Virus record (IMG/VR): IMGVR_UViG_3300044470_000119
Coordinates: 1 to 27,187 of that record
Length of the DNA stretch: 27,187 bases
Direction: 5' to 3' (one strand)
DNA from: a virus
Shown here: positions 8,503 through 16,761 of the stretch, in pieces
How the letters are laid out: every line of letters starts with the position of its first letter
How positions within the stretch are numbered: position 1 is the first letter of the stretch
Notes under the pieces: model-generated
Told to the model about the DNA's origin: nothing
Databases searched by the model: none
The model's input: the letters and a program-made list of their open reading frames with translations, nothing else
Program-made: the position numbers and the translations under genes

Positions 8503-10712
8503 GTGTTTTTCGTTATTCCCTGGTCAGTAACCGTTGGTAATGAGTAGCCTTGAAAAACTGGGCGATTATAGGACGCTTCGCCTTGCCACCTGAAAGTAAA
8601 GAACTCGCCTTCAAAGTCTATAGAATTAGTACCGACATTCACCCGATTTTCTAAAGTCATCTTCGCTGAAACAAAATTGCCATCATTGCATTTAACTAAG
8701 AAAGAACCTTCATTTCCATCTCTAGTGAAAACAACTATTTTGTCTGAAATCTTTTTGGTGTGGGAGCGGTCTCCAACTTCTAATTCTTGTGTTTCTAAAC
8801 TATAGATTATAGCAATATCTCCATCATCTATATTTGATGAATTCTGCATTACGGCCATATTCCCATCAAACTCTGCAACGTACATTTGGGTAGAACTCAC
8901 AGAGTAATCCGCCATCTGTCCAAGCTGAACGTTGTAAGAGAATATACTCCAGTTTTGGTCGCGCGGCGAGTATTTTAAGACTACGTTTTGGTAGGTTCTG
9001 CTGTCGTTTGGACCATAGTTCAAAGTGATATTTCCAATTGAGAAATAAACACTAAAGCCATCATCCCATGAGTAGACCTGTAATGGATTTGAAATAGCGT
9101 CAACAAAATCTTGAACGCCAAGGCGCGAAATCATAATAGGAAAAGTAGAGTCGGTAGAATAAATACCATTTCCGGAATAGAAGTAAGTCAAACCCAACAC
9201 AGAGCAAATTGCTTCTTGTGAAACAGCACCAACATTGAATATATTTTCAGCATCTATTGTTTTAGCGATAGCGTTCAAGCGGTAGAAAGCATTATTTTTG
9301 AACACTAAAGTCAGAGTGGAGGCGTTTGCAAACCCTGTAATTATACCGCCGGAGTCTGGGTCAACATCAATCCAATCGCCGTCAGTTGGGTCAGTATTCC
9401 AAGTAATAAACGGCCCAGAAACAGTTGAAAGCCCTGTAACAGCTCCCGAAGCCGTGGTGTTTAATACAACATAGGAGAAATTAAGAGGGTCAATTACTGT
9501 AATCTGATAATACCCAGTGAGTGCTTTGTTGGTTCCGTAAACAGTTACCCAATCTCCAGTTTCGTAGTTATGCGCAACTGCTGTGGTTACAGTTATCGTG
9601 GAATTAGGCGCAGAGTAAACTGCAGAAGCAGCGGATATAGTAATCTTTGTCGCTGTAACTGGGTCAACGATTGAAGAGAAAAATATACGACTCTGATAAA
9701 CAGGGTCGCCCGCGGCGAGCATCCTGTTTTGAGCAACGAATAACAGCGAAGGCAAAATGCTGTTAGTGGTTATACAATCCTGTGTAGTCCAAGTTTTTCC
9801 AGCATCCGCGCTGGATTGCATAACTTGAATACCATTGACCTCAAATACACTTCCGCTCATAACTGTAAAACGAACATTTGTTCCAGCGTCTAAGTTTTGT
9901 AAATCAGAAGGATTCCATTGGTTTGTAGTCGTATTCAAGTAGTAAAGGACACCTCTTGATAAAAGAGAGTTTGGGAATACACAAACATTTTTTAGAACAT
10001 CACTTAATAGAAAACTGAAATCTCCAAGTGGCGCTTGTGAAAAAGGAGTGGTTGTGTCATTTGAGTAAGTGGTAAAGTAAAAATCTCCAGTTCCAATTGT
10101 ACCCCAAGTAGCTCCGCTGTTGGTAGAAGAGAAAGCTGCACCACCACCATATCCGCCAGAAGTGTCTAGCGTCCAAACGTAGTAGTTTGAACTATCAGAA
10201 CCAGCGCTAGAAAGAATAATTGAATACTGTGATGCTGGAGTTACACCACCAAAAGGAGCGAGTGGAAAAATAACTACAGTTGGGCTAGTCGCAATAAGAG
10301 ATGGGTCGATTGTTACTTGGGCAGTAACACTGGAATTAGGAGAACCAGTGGTAGTACCATTCAATGAAATGAGTAACGGTTTTGGATTGCCAACTTTTTC
10401 TATTTTGAAACCCAGTCCGAGAATAGTGCCTTTAGCCGGAGTAAAAGTCTGGGCCAACTCATTTACGCCATAAATTTCATGGCTAACATCTGAACCAGCT
10501 ACATGACTTTGGTCTAAAATAGAGCTAGCAACAATAGTTTGAACTCCGCCTTTACCTTTTCGCACAATACCTGAACCAATAATTTCAGAAAAATCAACGT
10601 TTATAGCGTTGGCCACCGAGTTTACTGGCGCAAGCGAAGTAGCCACAGAGTATTTTGTAACTCTGCCGCCGCTGAAATCTCTTGCAGTTATTGGATTAGG
10701 AAGTTGTGACAT
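8499..10712 (-). CDS. Large beta-rich tail protein (nozzle/stabilisation type)
   Basis: This 737-residue protein is nearly all beta strand. The N-terminus has the pattern of phage tail-hub or DNA-stabilisation proteins: ARDFSGGRVTKYS, then APVNSVANAINVDFSEIIGSGIVRKGKG (Gly-Gly opening, a central Asn before Val-Asp, and a Gly-x-x-Arg-Lys-Gly). Later strands recall beta-propeller blades, for example SVYFSIGNITLNYGPNDSRT and NWSIFSYNVQLGQMADY. An immunoglobulin-like insert lies around 350-420. T7 gp12 and P22 gp10 hold comparable positions. Its ATG shares a base with the TAA of the glycosyltransferase gene (TAATG). A nozzle role is inference; a structural role is well supported by context. Confidence 0.75.
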   Translation of the reverse strand: MSQLPNPITARDFSGGRVTKYSVATSLAPVNSVANAINVDFSEIIGSGIVRKGKGGVQTIVASSILDQSHVAGSDVSHEIYGVNELAQTFTPAKGTILGLGFKIEKVGNPKPLLISLNGTTTGSPNSSVTAQVTIDPSLIATSPTVVIFPLAPFGGVTPASQYSIILSSAGSDSSNYYVWTLDTSGGYGGGAAFSSTNSGATWGTIGTGDFYFTTYSNDTTTPFSQAPLGDFSFLLSDVLKNVCVFPNSLLSRGVLYYLNTTTNQWNPSDLQNLDAGTNVRFTVMSGSVFEVNGIQVMQSSADAGKTWTTQDCITTNSILPSLLFVAQNRMLAAGDPVYQSRIFFSSIVDPVTATKITISAASAVYSAPNSTITVTTAVAHNYETGDWVTVYGTNKALTGYYQITVIDPLNFSYVVLNTTASGAVTGLSTVSGPFITWNTDPTDGDWIDVDPDSGGIITGFANASTLTLVFKNNAFYRLNAIAKTIDAENIFNVGAVSQEAICSVLGLTYFYSGNGIYSTDSTFPIMISRLGVQDFVDAISNPLQVYSWDDGFSVYFSIGNITLNYGPNDSRTYQNVVLKYSPRDQNWSIFSYNVQLGQMADYSVSSTQMYVAEFDGNMAVMQNSSNIDDGDIAIIYSLETQELEVGDRSHTKKISDKIVVFTRDGNEGSFLVKCNDGNFVSAKMTLENRVNVGTNSIDFEGEFFTFRWQGEASYNRPVFQGYSLPTVTDQGITKNT

Positions 10713-11872
10713 TAGAATTGATTGTACCTATTATATTTTGAAATTCCTGCGTTCCATTCAGTATCGTAATAGCCTTTACCCCAGAGAGTGTAAAGCTGTT
10801 CAAAGTATGCTTGGTATTGCATTTTCACTCGGTCCAACCCAAAGTTTTCTTGCGCCCATTGCCTAATTGCTTTGCGGTCGAGCTTATCTACATTTTCCAT
10901 AGCCCATTTCATCTCGCCCATGGTCCGGCAACGATAACCATTGAAACCATTCTTCACAGTCTCCGCGAATACGCCCCAGTCAGTTGTAATTACAGGAGTT
11001 CCACATAAATTTGCTTCTATATGAACGCCTTCAAAAGGTCCGATATACTGCGTTGGAACAAACAAGGCTTTGGCTCGGCTCATCAATTCACCGCGTTTTT
11101 CTTTACCAATAGTGCCGATATATTCTGTACCAGTTCGTGCGGGGAGTTCAAATTCTTTTGCTTTAATAGTACCGTTTTCTAAGACAGTCGCGCCTTGACC
11201 GGCAATAATAAGTTTTGAGTCGGTTATTCCACAAATTTCGGCTGCAATATGAACGCCTTTTCTAACAATCATGCGCCCAACAAACAAGAAATTGTCGTCA
11301 TGCTCTTCGGAATATGGAAAATCCGCTGTGTCAAAGTAGTTTGGAATTACGCAATCAAAGGCTTGGCCATTTTCAATTCCAGAAAGTCCGTAAACGTGGT
11401 GCATCCAAGCATAAGACTCAAATACACGGTGTTTTGTAAAAATTCCTTTATAACCAACGCCGAATTCTACCGAAGTATTCTTTTGGAAAGCGTCTACGAT
11501 TGGTTGCTGACAGTTCCCGCCGATTACACAAATAAAATCGGTAGGTTGCACGCGCTTTCCAATTTCTTTTACCGTGTTGTCATTGAACAATTTCCAATAT
11601 GGAAGATTGGAATCCCAATCAATCGGAAAAAAATCCTTTCGCCAATCAGTGTGCCCAAAGAATTGTTGCTGCTCTGCATCGGATATAACTGGAACGAATT
11701 CGGTGCAATACTGCGGGTCGCTGCCTTCGCCGCCGTACATATATACAGTATGGCCAAGAGATTTCATCATCTTGCAGAAGTTAAGAACCTTCTGCGTATA
11801 AGCACAGGGAAGAAAATCCTTATTGACTTTAGTATGTGGAAGTCCGATGACGTGGAAGGTGAATTTTTGCAT
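10712..11872 (-). CDS. GT-B glycosyltransferase, family 4-like
   Basis: This 386-residue protein has two Rossmann halves. The N-terminal acceptor half begins FTFHVIGLPHTKVNKDF. The C-terminal half carries FLFVGRMIVRKGVHIAAEIC (Arg200 and Lys205 suit nucleotide-sugar phosphate binding), KLIIAGQG, and GPFEGVHIEANLCGTPVITTD with the conserved second Glu (E286) of the GT4 EX7E motif. The first Glu of that motif is replaced by Gly in YIGPFEG, which I believe occurs in a phage and capsule subfamily. It would move a sugar from a nucleotide sugar to an unknown acceptor. The ATG directly abuts the TAA of the collagen-like gene upstream, so the fibre and this enzyme are probably made together and the fibre may be its substrate (inference). 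No transmembrane segment is seen. Confidence 0.9.
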   Translation of the reverse strand: MQKFTFHVIGLPHTKVNKDFLPCAYTQKVLNFCKMMKSLGHTVYMYGGEGSDPQYCTEFVPVISDAEQQQFFGHTDWRKDFFPIDWDSNLPYWKLFNDNTVKEIGKRVQPTDFICVIGGNCQQPIVDAFQKNTSVEFGVGYKGIFTKHRVFESYAWMHHVYGLSGIENGQAFDCVIPNYFDTADFPYSEEHDDNFLFVGRMIVRKGVHIAAEICGITDSKLIIAGQGATVLENGTIKAKEFELPARTGTEYIGTIGKEKRGELMSRAKALFVPTQYIGPFEGVHIEANLCGTPVITTDWGVFAETVKNGFNGYRCRTMGEMKWAMENVDKLDRKAIRQWAQENFGLDRVKMQYQAYFEQLYTLWGKGYYDTEWNAGISKYNRYNQF

Positions 11873-13543
11873 TTATGGTGTGAATATATAATAGCTACCA
11901 GCTTGAACTCCGCTGGCTATCGTAGTTCCTATGTAGATATTGTTGTTTATCTGGAATGACAGATAAAGTTGACTACCTGTCGAATACCCAAGTGCGCTAG
12001 TCGTTTGAAGGACTCCGCTAGAATTATATTTCCTAACTTCACCATCAGCTGAACTTAGACCGTAAATGTTCCCCGAAGAATCTGCTGCCATGTTTCCACC
12101 AAAAACGGTCGATGTAGAACCACAAGCGACAGTGGTGATGTAAGTGATTGTCGTTCCGGATATGCTGAAACTAGAAACATCATATGTGTTTGCGAATCCG
12201 GATTGATTCGCTCCCAATGTGAAGTAGAGGTTTGTTCCATTAGAACCCATAAGAACTGATCCTTCGTGAGTTCCAGTATTCAGAGATGCTCCCGAAACAG
12301 TCATCAACGTACCACCAGCTGCAAGATTGTTTTTCGTAAATCGGAAAATACGAATATCAGTGTTAGAGGACTTCCAATAACAGACATATACGAAACTTCC
12401 TATAATCGCAACGCCGTTCACTCCATTAGCCGCAGTATATGGATTTGTCAAAGTTCTTAGGCCAGCATTACCAGCCGCTTGGATTGTAACTCCGGTCGAG
12501 TTGTCATAACCAACGTAATCTCCAACGGTGTCTGTAAAGGCACACCAACTGACGGTTCCATTTCCACCGAAGTTAGCTCCCGGAAATCCAGCTGGAGTGG
12601 TGAAACTAATCGGAGCAGTAGCAACCGACGGACCAGTATCACCTGCCGGACCTGTTGCACCGGTATTACCAGTAGCACCAACTCCACCTGCCGTTCCGGT
12701 TGGACCGGTATTACCTTGTGGACCTGTGAAAGATGCACCGGTTGGACCGGTAGAACCTTGCGCACCGACTGCACCGTCAAGGTTTACAACCCAAGCAGTG
12801 TAAGTTCCTGAACCGACCGAGTAAGTAACTGTTGCGGTCATAACACCAGTAGTACTGTTGTAAGCAGTGATTATCGCGGTCATGTAATCGCTTACATCCG
12901 CTGCAATAACGATTGCTTGCGCGATTGTATAAGCAAGACCGGTGCCGACGGTGAAAGACAATAGCGTCGTTGGTATTGAAATCGCCATTGAAGTCGATGA
13001 TGTCGTACTGTACTCGTCTCCAATAGGACCCGTAGGGCCGGTCGCTCCCGTAGTTCCTGCTCCGGTGTTTCCTTGAGGTCCGGTTGGACCCGTAGCACCT
13101 TGATTACCCATAGGGCCAGTAGAGCCAGTGTTGCCTACTCCTGTTGGACCCGCGGGTCCAGTTGAGCCAGTAGCTCCCTGTACACCTGTTGCACCGGTAT
13201 TACCCGCGCCGGTATTTCCTAATGCGCCCGTAGCTCCTGTCGCTCCGGTCTGACCTATAATTGAAGCTCCTGACGGCCCAATTGGTCCTGTAGACCCGCC
13301 TGCGCCCGTGGCGCCAGTTGGCCCAGAAGTTCCTTGACTTCCATTTGGCCCAGTTGGACCCATAGCACCTGTTTGACCAGTTGGACCGGTTGAACCAGTT
13401 GTACCGGCTCCAGTAAATCCAATAGAACCGGTTGCACCTTGCGGGCCGGTTGAACCTACTGGTCCGGTATTACCTTGTGGGCCAGCAGTTTCAAATGGTA
13501 CAAACCTTTTTTCGTTTAATCCGCGCTTTTTTAGGAATGGCAT
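11873..13543 (-). CDS. Collagen-like tail fibre protein
   Basis: This 556-residue protein has a basic N-terminal tag ([14 protein letters not shown]), a first collagen-like block of Gly-X-Y triplets (21-175), a beta domain (176-256, ending [16 protein letters not shown]), a second collagen-like block (257-305) and a 250-residue C-terminal beta domain. The last has propeller-like repeats such as [15 protein letters not shown] and [14 protein letters not shown]. Triplets are dominated by GPT, GAT, GNT and GST, so Thr fills most Y positions while Lys and hydroxyproline-type Pro are rare. The triplet register is broken several times by dipeptides (Gly-Ala, Gly-Val, Ile-Ile). Collagen-like blocks in phages form trimeric fibre stalks. 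The Shine-Dalgarno GGGAGA is clear. The following glycosyltransferase gene abuts its stop. Confidence 0.9.
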   Translation of the reverse strand: MPFLKKRGLNEKRFVPFETAGPQGNTGPVGSTGPQGATGSIGFTGAGTTGSTGPTGQTGAMGPTGPNGSQGTSGPTGATGAGGSTGPIGPSGASIIGQTGATGATGALGNTGAGNTGATGVQGATGSTGPAGPTGVGNTGSTGPMGNQGATGPTGPQGNTGAGTTGATGPTGPIGDEYSTTSSTSMAISIPTTLLSFTVGTGLAYTIAQAIVIAADVSDYMTAIITAYNSTTGVMTATVTYSVGSGTYTAWVVNLDGAVGAQGSTGPTGASFTGPQGNTGPTGTAGGVGATGNTGATGPAGDTGPSVATAPISFTTPAGFPGANFGGNGTVSWCAFTDTVGDYVGYDNSTGVTIQAAGNAGLRTLTNPYTAANGVNGVAIIGSFVYVCYWKSSNTDIRIFRFTKNNLAAGGTLMTVSGASLNTGTHEGSVLMGSNGTNLYFTLGANQSGFANTYDVSSFSISGTTITYITTVACGSTSTVFGGNMAADSSGNIYGLSSADGEVRKYNSSGVLQTTSALGYSTGSQLYLSFQINNNIYIGTTIASGVQAGSYYIFTP

Positions 13544-13546
13544 AGT

Positions 13547-14965
13547 TTATCTCCCTTGATTTCCATAATAACCACTGTCAATGTCCGGGTCAAAAATAAA
13601 ATTCCGGTTCGTTGACTCTTTATTCTTTAGAGTGGTTCGTCTAGTTATATAATTATTATAAGCTGCTGTACTCGCCGTGGTTTCTTCTCCATTGCTAAGT
13701 TTTAATAAGAATTTCCACTGCAAATAGTATTCAACAACGGTTGAGTCCGGTAATAAAATGTTCTGGTAATCAGTTGTAGTAGGAAGTTGAGAGATATAAT
13801 AATCCATGTAGTAATTGCGTCCATTATAAACCGAGCTACATACTGGCCAGTGATAAATAAATCCACCCCAAATTGTCCAGGAAGATGGTGAGCCGAGTGA
13901 GGCGTATTGAAAAACATCTTGTCCAACTGGAGCAATAGCGAGGACTGGACTTCCAAGAGTTAGAACTCCTGTAGTTTTATTATTATTCGTCCAAGTGTAC
14001 TGATTTGGGCCGACTTGAATAGTCCCTTGAGTATCAAAATCTGCGCTGGAAGTCAAAGTCAGAGTTGGGTCGCTTATGTTTGCTTGCACCGAAAGAGTTG
14101 AGGCTGCAATTCCCGTAATGAGAGCGTCCCATTCGTCTTTTGCAATCCAATCCATGTCTGGTTCTTTGCCTATTCTAAAATTCCACAAAGACTTGTAAGT
14201 ATTTTGGTCATCCATGTTTGCTGGAAGAGCAAGTTTCCAAGTTCCAGTCTGGGTTTGACCAACAATTGTATTGAAGCTCTGCATGAAACTCCACCGCTTG
14301 AATTCGCGCAGAACTTCCATCTGACAATCGTCAATCATTTGAAAACCGTACTCATCGGTCAGAATATCCGAAGTATGTTTATTGATTGAATTTAGAGCTT
14401 TGTCAATAATGGTGCGGGCTGAAAATAACCCATAAGCAGTTACAGGAGAAGGTTCAGAGTACGCAGAGTAGACCGAAGTTATAGTGTTAAACCAACGAGC
14501 AAAATAGAAACCAGCAGAACCAGCTACGTCATTATATTCGGTAACTGGATTGTTAGCGTTTATGTTCAGCAAAGACCCCAAAACTGTTTTTGACCCTGTA
14601 ATAGTTGTAGCCGTAGAAATTTCAATCTGGTTGAAATACAAAACGGTTACAGGAGTTGAAGCCGAGTGCGGATAAATAGTTGCAGCGGTCAAAGTAACTA
14701 CTCCAGAGGCGGGAACGACAGAAGTTGACGTGAGAACTATTTCCGCATTTTGATTTCCAACATCACCGAGCAATAAAATCTGATTTATCGCGAAGCCAGT
14801 GATATTTTGGACGTTCAAATAGCTTGCTCCAGCCTGCGTATCTTGTGAAAAATAGGATTGGGCCGTAGGGTCAATTAACATATTCTCCAGAGGGACGCGA
14901 ATCGGAAGATTCTGGCGTCCCTGCCGAAGTAAGATTTGGGGTCTGATTTGTGAAGCTGAACTCAT
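13547..14965 (-). CDS. Head-tail adaptor-like structural protein
   Basis: This protein has 472 residues. A helical segment at about 180-230 (ARTIIDKALNSINKHTSDIL through DDCQMEVLREFKRWSFMQ) and a C-terminal helix pair (VVEYYLQWKFLLKLSNGEE, AAYNNYITRRTTLKNKE) resemble phage adaptor proteins that dock under the portal. Two beta inserts, about 40-120 and 285-350, share the pattern of the small phage domain seen as LTSSADFDTQGTIQVGPNQY-TW. The N-terminus is Arg-rich. It lies between the small capsid proteins and the fibre genes, and its stop is three bases before the collagen gene. Adaptor is the best guess; a head-completion or tail-base role is also possible. Confidence 0.65.
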   Translation of the reverse strand: MSSASQIRPQILLRQGRQNLPIRVPLENMLIDPTAQSYFSQDTQAGASYLNVQNITGFAINQILLLGDVGNQNAEIVLTSTSVVPASGVVTLTAATIYPHSASTPVTVLYFNQIEISTATTITGSKTVLGSLLNINANNPVTEYNDVAGSAGFYFARWFNTITSVYSAYSEPSPVTAYGLFSARTIIDKALNSINKHTSDILTDEYGFQMIDDCQMEVLREFKRWSFMQSFNTIVGQTQTGTWKLALPANMDDQNTYKSLWNFRIGKEPDMDWIAKDEWDALITGIAASTLSVQANISDPTLTLTSSADFDTQGTIQVGPNQYTWTNNNKTTGVLTLGSPVLAIAPVGQDVFQYASLGSPSSWTIWGGFIYHWPVCSSVYNGRNYYMDYYISQLPTTTDYQNILLPDSTVVEYYLQWKFLLKLSNGEETTASTAAYNNYITRRTTLKNKESTNRNFIFDPDIDSGYYGNQGR

Positions 14966-14971
14966 TGAAGT

Positions 14972-15397
14972 TTATTTATTTTTTCGGGGTCTGCCGCCAG
15001 CGTGTTTTGCTGGCACAAGAGCAGACGCAACACCAAAGCCGATAGAAACTGGCATTCCTTCACCAGTAGGCTGCGCTAGAGGTTGACCTTGTGGACCAAC
15101 TTCTATTGGAGCCGGAGATTCGGTAGGAGATGTAGGAGTTTCATCTTGAATGAACTCACGATTTTTCAATCTCTTGGTTCGTTCATCAATGACTTGCTGC
15201 CAGCGCATTTCTTCTTCCGGATTTTGGATGTCTGGAACGTCATTTCGATAGACCTTACGTTCCGGAGGAAGAGCAGCCATACGCTCATTCACGACAGTTT
15301 GCACTAGAGCTTGATGTTCTGGTGTGTCAATGTCGAGACCGCGCAGGACTTTTAGAGGCATCGCCATTAGCGATTCTCTAGTTGGAAAATCTCTCAT
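14972..15397 (-). CDS. Hypothetical protein with AT-hook-like C-terminus
   Basis: This 141-residue protein has its start at the ATG of MRDFPTRES, because AAAGGAA lies seven bases upstream and a longer frame would run 57 residues back inside the preceding gene. The first half is charged and helical (EHQALVQTVVNERMAALPPE, EEEMRWQQVIDERTKRLKN). Then comes a Pro/Thr/Ser linker, a Gly-rich patch (GEGMPVSIGFGVASALVP) and a basic end, HAGGRPRKNK, whose Gly-Arg-Pro core looks like an AT-hook that could touch packaged DNA. The family was not recognised. It sits among capsid and connector genes, so a head protein is possible. Confidence 0.75.
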   Translation of the reverse strand: MRDFPTRESLMAMPLKVLRGLDIDTPEHQALVQTVVNERMAALPPERKVYRNDVPDIQNPEEEMRWQQVIDERTKRLKNREFIQDETPTSPTESPAPIEVGPQGQPLAQPTGEGMPVSIGFGVASALVPAKHAGGRPRKNK

Positions 15398-15410
15398 TAG
15401 ATTCCTTTCT

Positions 15411-15785
15411 TTAATCAACCGCTTGGACTGTAGCGGAGTAAGTACCATCGGTAGTTCCGACGACTTGTACTTTAATTGATGCGAAGTAATCGCCAAGGGG
15501 GAAGAAAACCATCGAGCTACCAGCTGCATTAAGAGTAACCGAGGCAACCCTAGTATCATTCTGGGCATTAGTGTTGGTCGCGTTGCTGGTCAGACGATTA
15601 TAGGCAACATAGTTAACTCCATCGTTTGAAACCAATACCGTGAAAACACCGTTTCCAGAAGTGATAGCTGCTGCGGTAAACTGGATAGAAATTAGAGTGC
15701 GCATTGAAACATCTATCGGGTTGGAAAGAGAAGTCCCAACCCCGACGGATGATAATGCCTTTACATTTGTACTGAATCGGGACAT
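15411..15785 (-). CDS. Small beta-sandwich virion protein
   Basis: This 124-residue protein is mostly beta strand: IDVSMRTLISIQFTAAAI, GVFTVLVSNDGVNYVAYN, SSMVFFPLGDYFASIKVQVV and YSATVQAVD. The pattern SNDGVNYVAY, followed by a final strand pair, is of a type common in small phage head or fibre-associated proteins. There is no Cys, signal peptide or enzyme motif. A strong Shine-Dalgarno (AAAGGAGAT) lies six bases before the ATG, which points to high expression. It follows a second putative capsid-surface protein and precedes the AT-hook protein. A capsid decoration or fibre-anchor role is inferred from fold and place. Confidence 0.75.
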   Translation of the reverse strand: MSRFSTNVKALSSVGVGTSLSNPIDVSMRTLISIQFTAAAITSGNGVFTVLVSNDGVNYVAYNRLTSNATNTNAQNDTRVASVTLNAAGSSMVFFPLGDYFASIKVQVVGTTDGTYSATVQAVD

Positions 15786-15799
15786 ATATCTCCTTTCGA

Positions 15800-16636
15800 T
15801 TAAGCGATTACTACATAGTACAGACTTGGGGTTGCCTGTGCGGTAGCAGTCTTAGGGAAGCCGACCACAAAAGTTGTTGCTGTGATAGAGCTAACGTAAG
15901 GTGCTAGTGGGTTAGATGCAGCGTTGTTGCCCGGTTCCAACAGCACAGCTTTTGGTGCAACAGTGTAAGTCTTGTTAAAGGTTACAGTGATTGTGCTGTC
16001 AGCAGTGTTGTTTTGTGTACCAGTAGTTGTGATTTGACCACAAGTATCGGTAGAGCCAGCAGTGATTGCCGCGGCGGTAATACCCTGAGCTACAGTGGAA
16101 GCCACTGTAGGAGCAGTAGTCTGGTTAGAAGTGATATGACCATTTGCACCGACAGTGAAGACATTCAATGCACCATCGTTAGCTGCAAAGTAGAAACCAG
16201 TGGTCAAAGTAGCTGCTGCTGCAACGGCTTTGAAAATTGTTCCAGTAGTTACTCCGGCTGCGGTCAAAGATTCTGCAACACCAGTAGTGATTGCGCTCAT
16301 TGTCAGAGCGAAAGATGTGCCAGTTGTGGTAGCAGCATCGGTTGCTACTGTTGGGATAGCGAATCCAGTACCAGTATCAAACAAAGTCCAAGATGGAGAT
16401 GAGTAAGTACCAGTATTTTGGTAGACGCTGTTTACTCCAGTGGTGTCAGAAACCACGATGGCGATACAACCGTGATGGTATGTATTTGCTGTGGTATCTG
16501 GGGAAACATTTCGGAAAAGACACAAAACTATAGGGTCGATACCAATAGTTGAAGTGCTATCAGTAACTCCCAAATACAATCCTGCGATTGTTGGGTGAGC
16601 AGCGAATACGCTTGCTCCGGATGAGTTTGCTGCCAT
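15800..16636 (-). CDS. Head-fibre or decoration-like protein
   Basis: This 278-residue protein is extremely rich in Ala, Thr, Gly, Ser and Val. The N-terminal part (1-100) has strands and a Trp-containing hairpin (YQNTGTYSSPSWTLFDTGTG). The middle (100-200) is a low-complexity Ala/Thr region with GFYFAANDGALNVFTVGANG. The C-terminal part (about 200-278) ends ATPSLYYVVIA and resembles a compact beta domain that I have seen on phage head fibres (FNKTYTVAPKAVLLEPGNN). It follows the major capsid gene after a structured 125-base gap, the place where head-fibre or decoration proteins often lie. No Shine-Dalgarno is seen. The exact role is uncertain. Confidence 0.7.
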   Translation of the reverse strand: MAANSSGASVFAAHPTIAGLYLGVTDSTSTIGIDPIVLCLFRNVSPDTTANTYHHGCIAIVVSDTTGVNSVYQNTGTYSSPSWTLFDTGTGFAIPTVATDAATTTGTSFALTMSAITTGVAESLTAAGVTTGTIFKAVAAAATLTTGFYFAANDGALNVFTVGANGHITSNQTTAPTVASTVAQGITAAAITAGSTDTCGQITTTGTQNNTADSTITVTFNKTYTVAPKAVLLEPGNNAASNPLAPYVSSITATTFVVGFPKTATAQATPSLYYVVIA

Positions 16637-16761
16637 GATTTTATATATTAGTTAGTTGTTGAACGAGGCTCAAACCTTTAGGGTTTTTGCCCCGAAAGGG
16701 AGGGTGTAACGGACCCTCGGCCGTCCTTGCCTTGAGTTATAAACGGGCTAGGATACGTTCA
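16637..16761 (-). promoter_or_regulatory. Structured gap downstream of the capsid gene
   Basis: This 125-base gap is more GC-rich than its neighbours and, read on the minus strand, offers three consecutive small hairpins. GAGGGT pairs with ACCCTC (16700-16705 with 16713-16718). CCC and GGG (16691-16693, 16698-16700) form a second stem with a UUUC loop that shares one base with the first. AAACC and GGTTT (about 16671-16685) form the third. There is no long U-tract, so this is not a strong terminator. Such hairpins after a capsid gene may slow transcription or protect the mRNA 3' end and so set capsid dosage (inference). Confidence 0.4.

Noticed and set aside
11249-11959. A 236-codon plus-strand frame opposite the glycosyltransferase gene
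   Set aside because: It is antisense to a well-supported enzyme gene, without promoter or ribosome site; a codon-bias shadow explains it.
12629-13483. Repeats in the collagen gene as a CRISPR or tandem DNA array
   Set aside because: The repeats are Gly-X-Y codons in one open frame with no regular unit plus spacer.
15398-15568. A 57-residue upstream extension of the AT-hook protein
   Set aside because: It lies within the small beta-sandwich gene, and a Shine-Dalgarno precedes the internal ATG at 15397.
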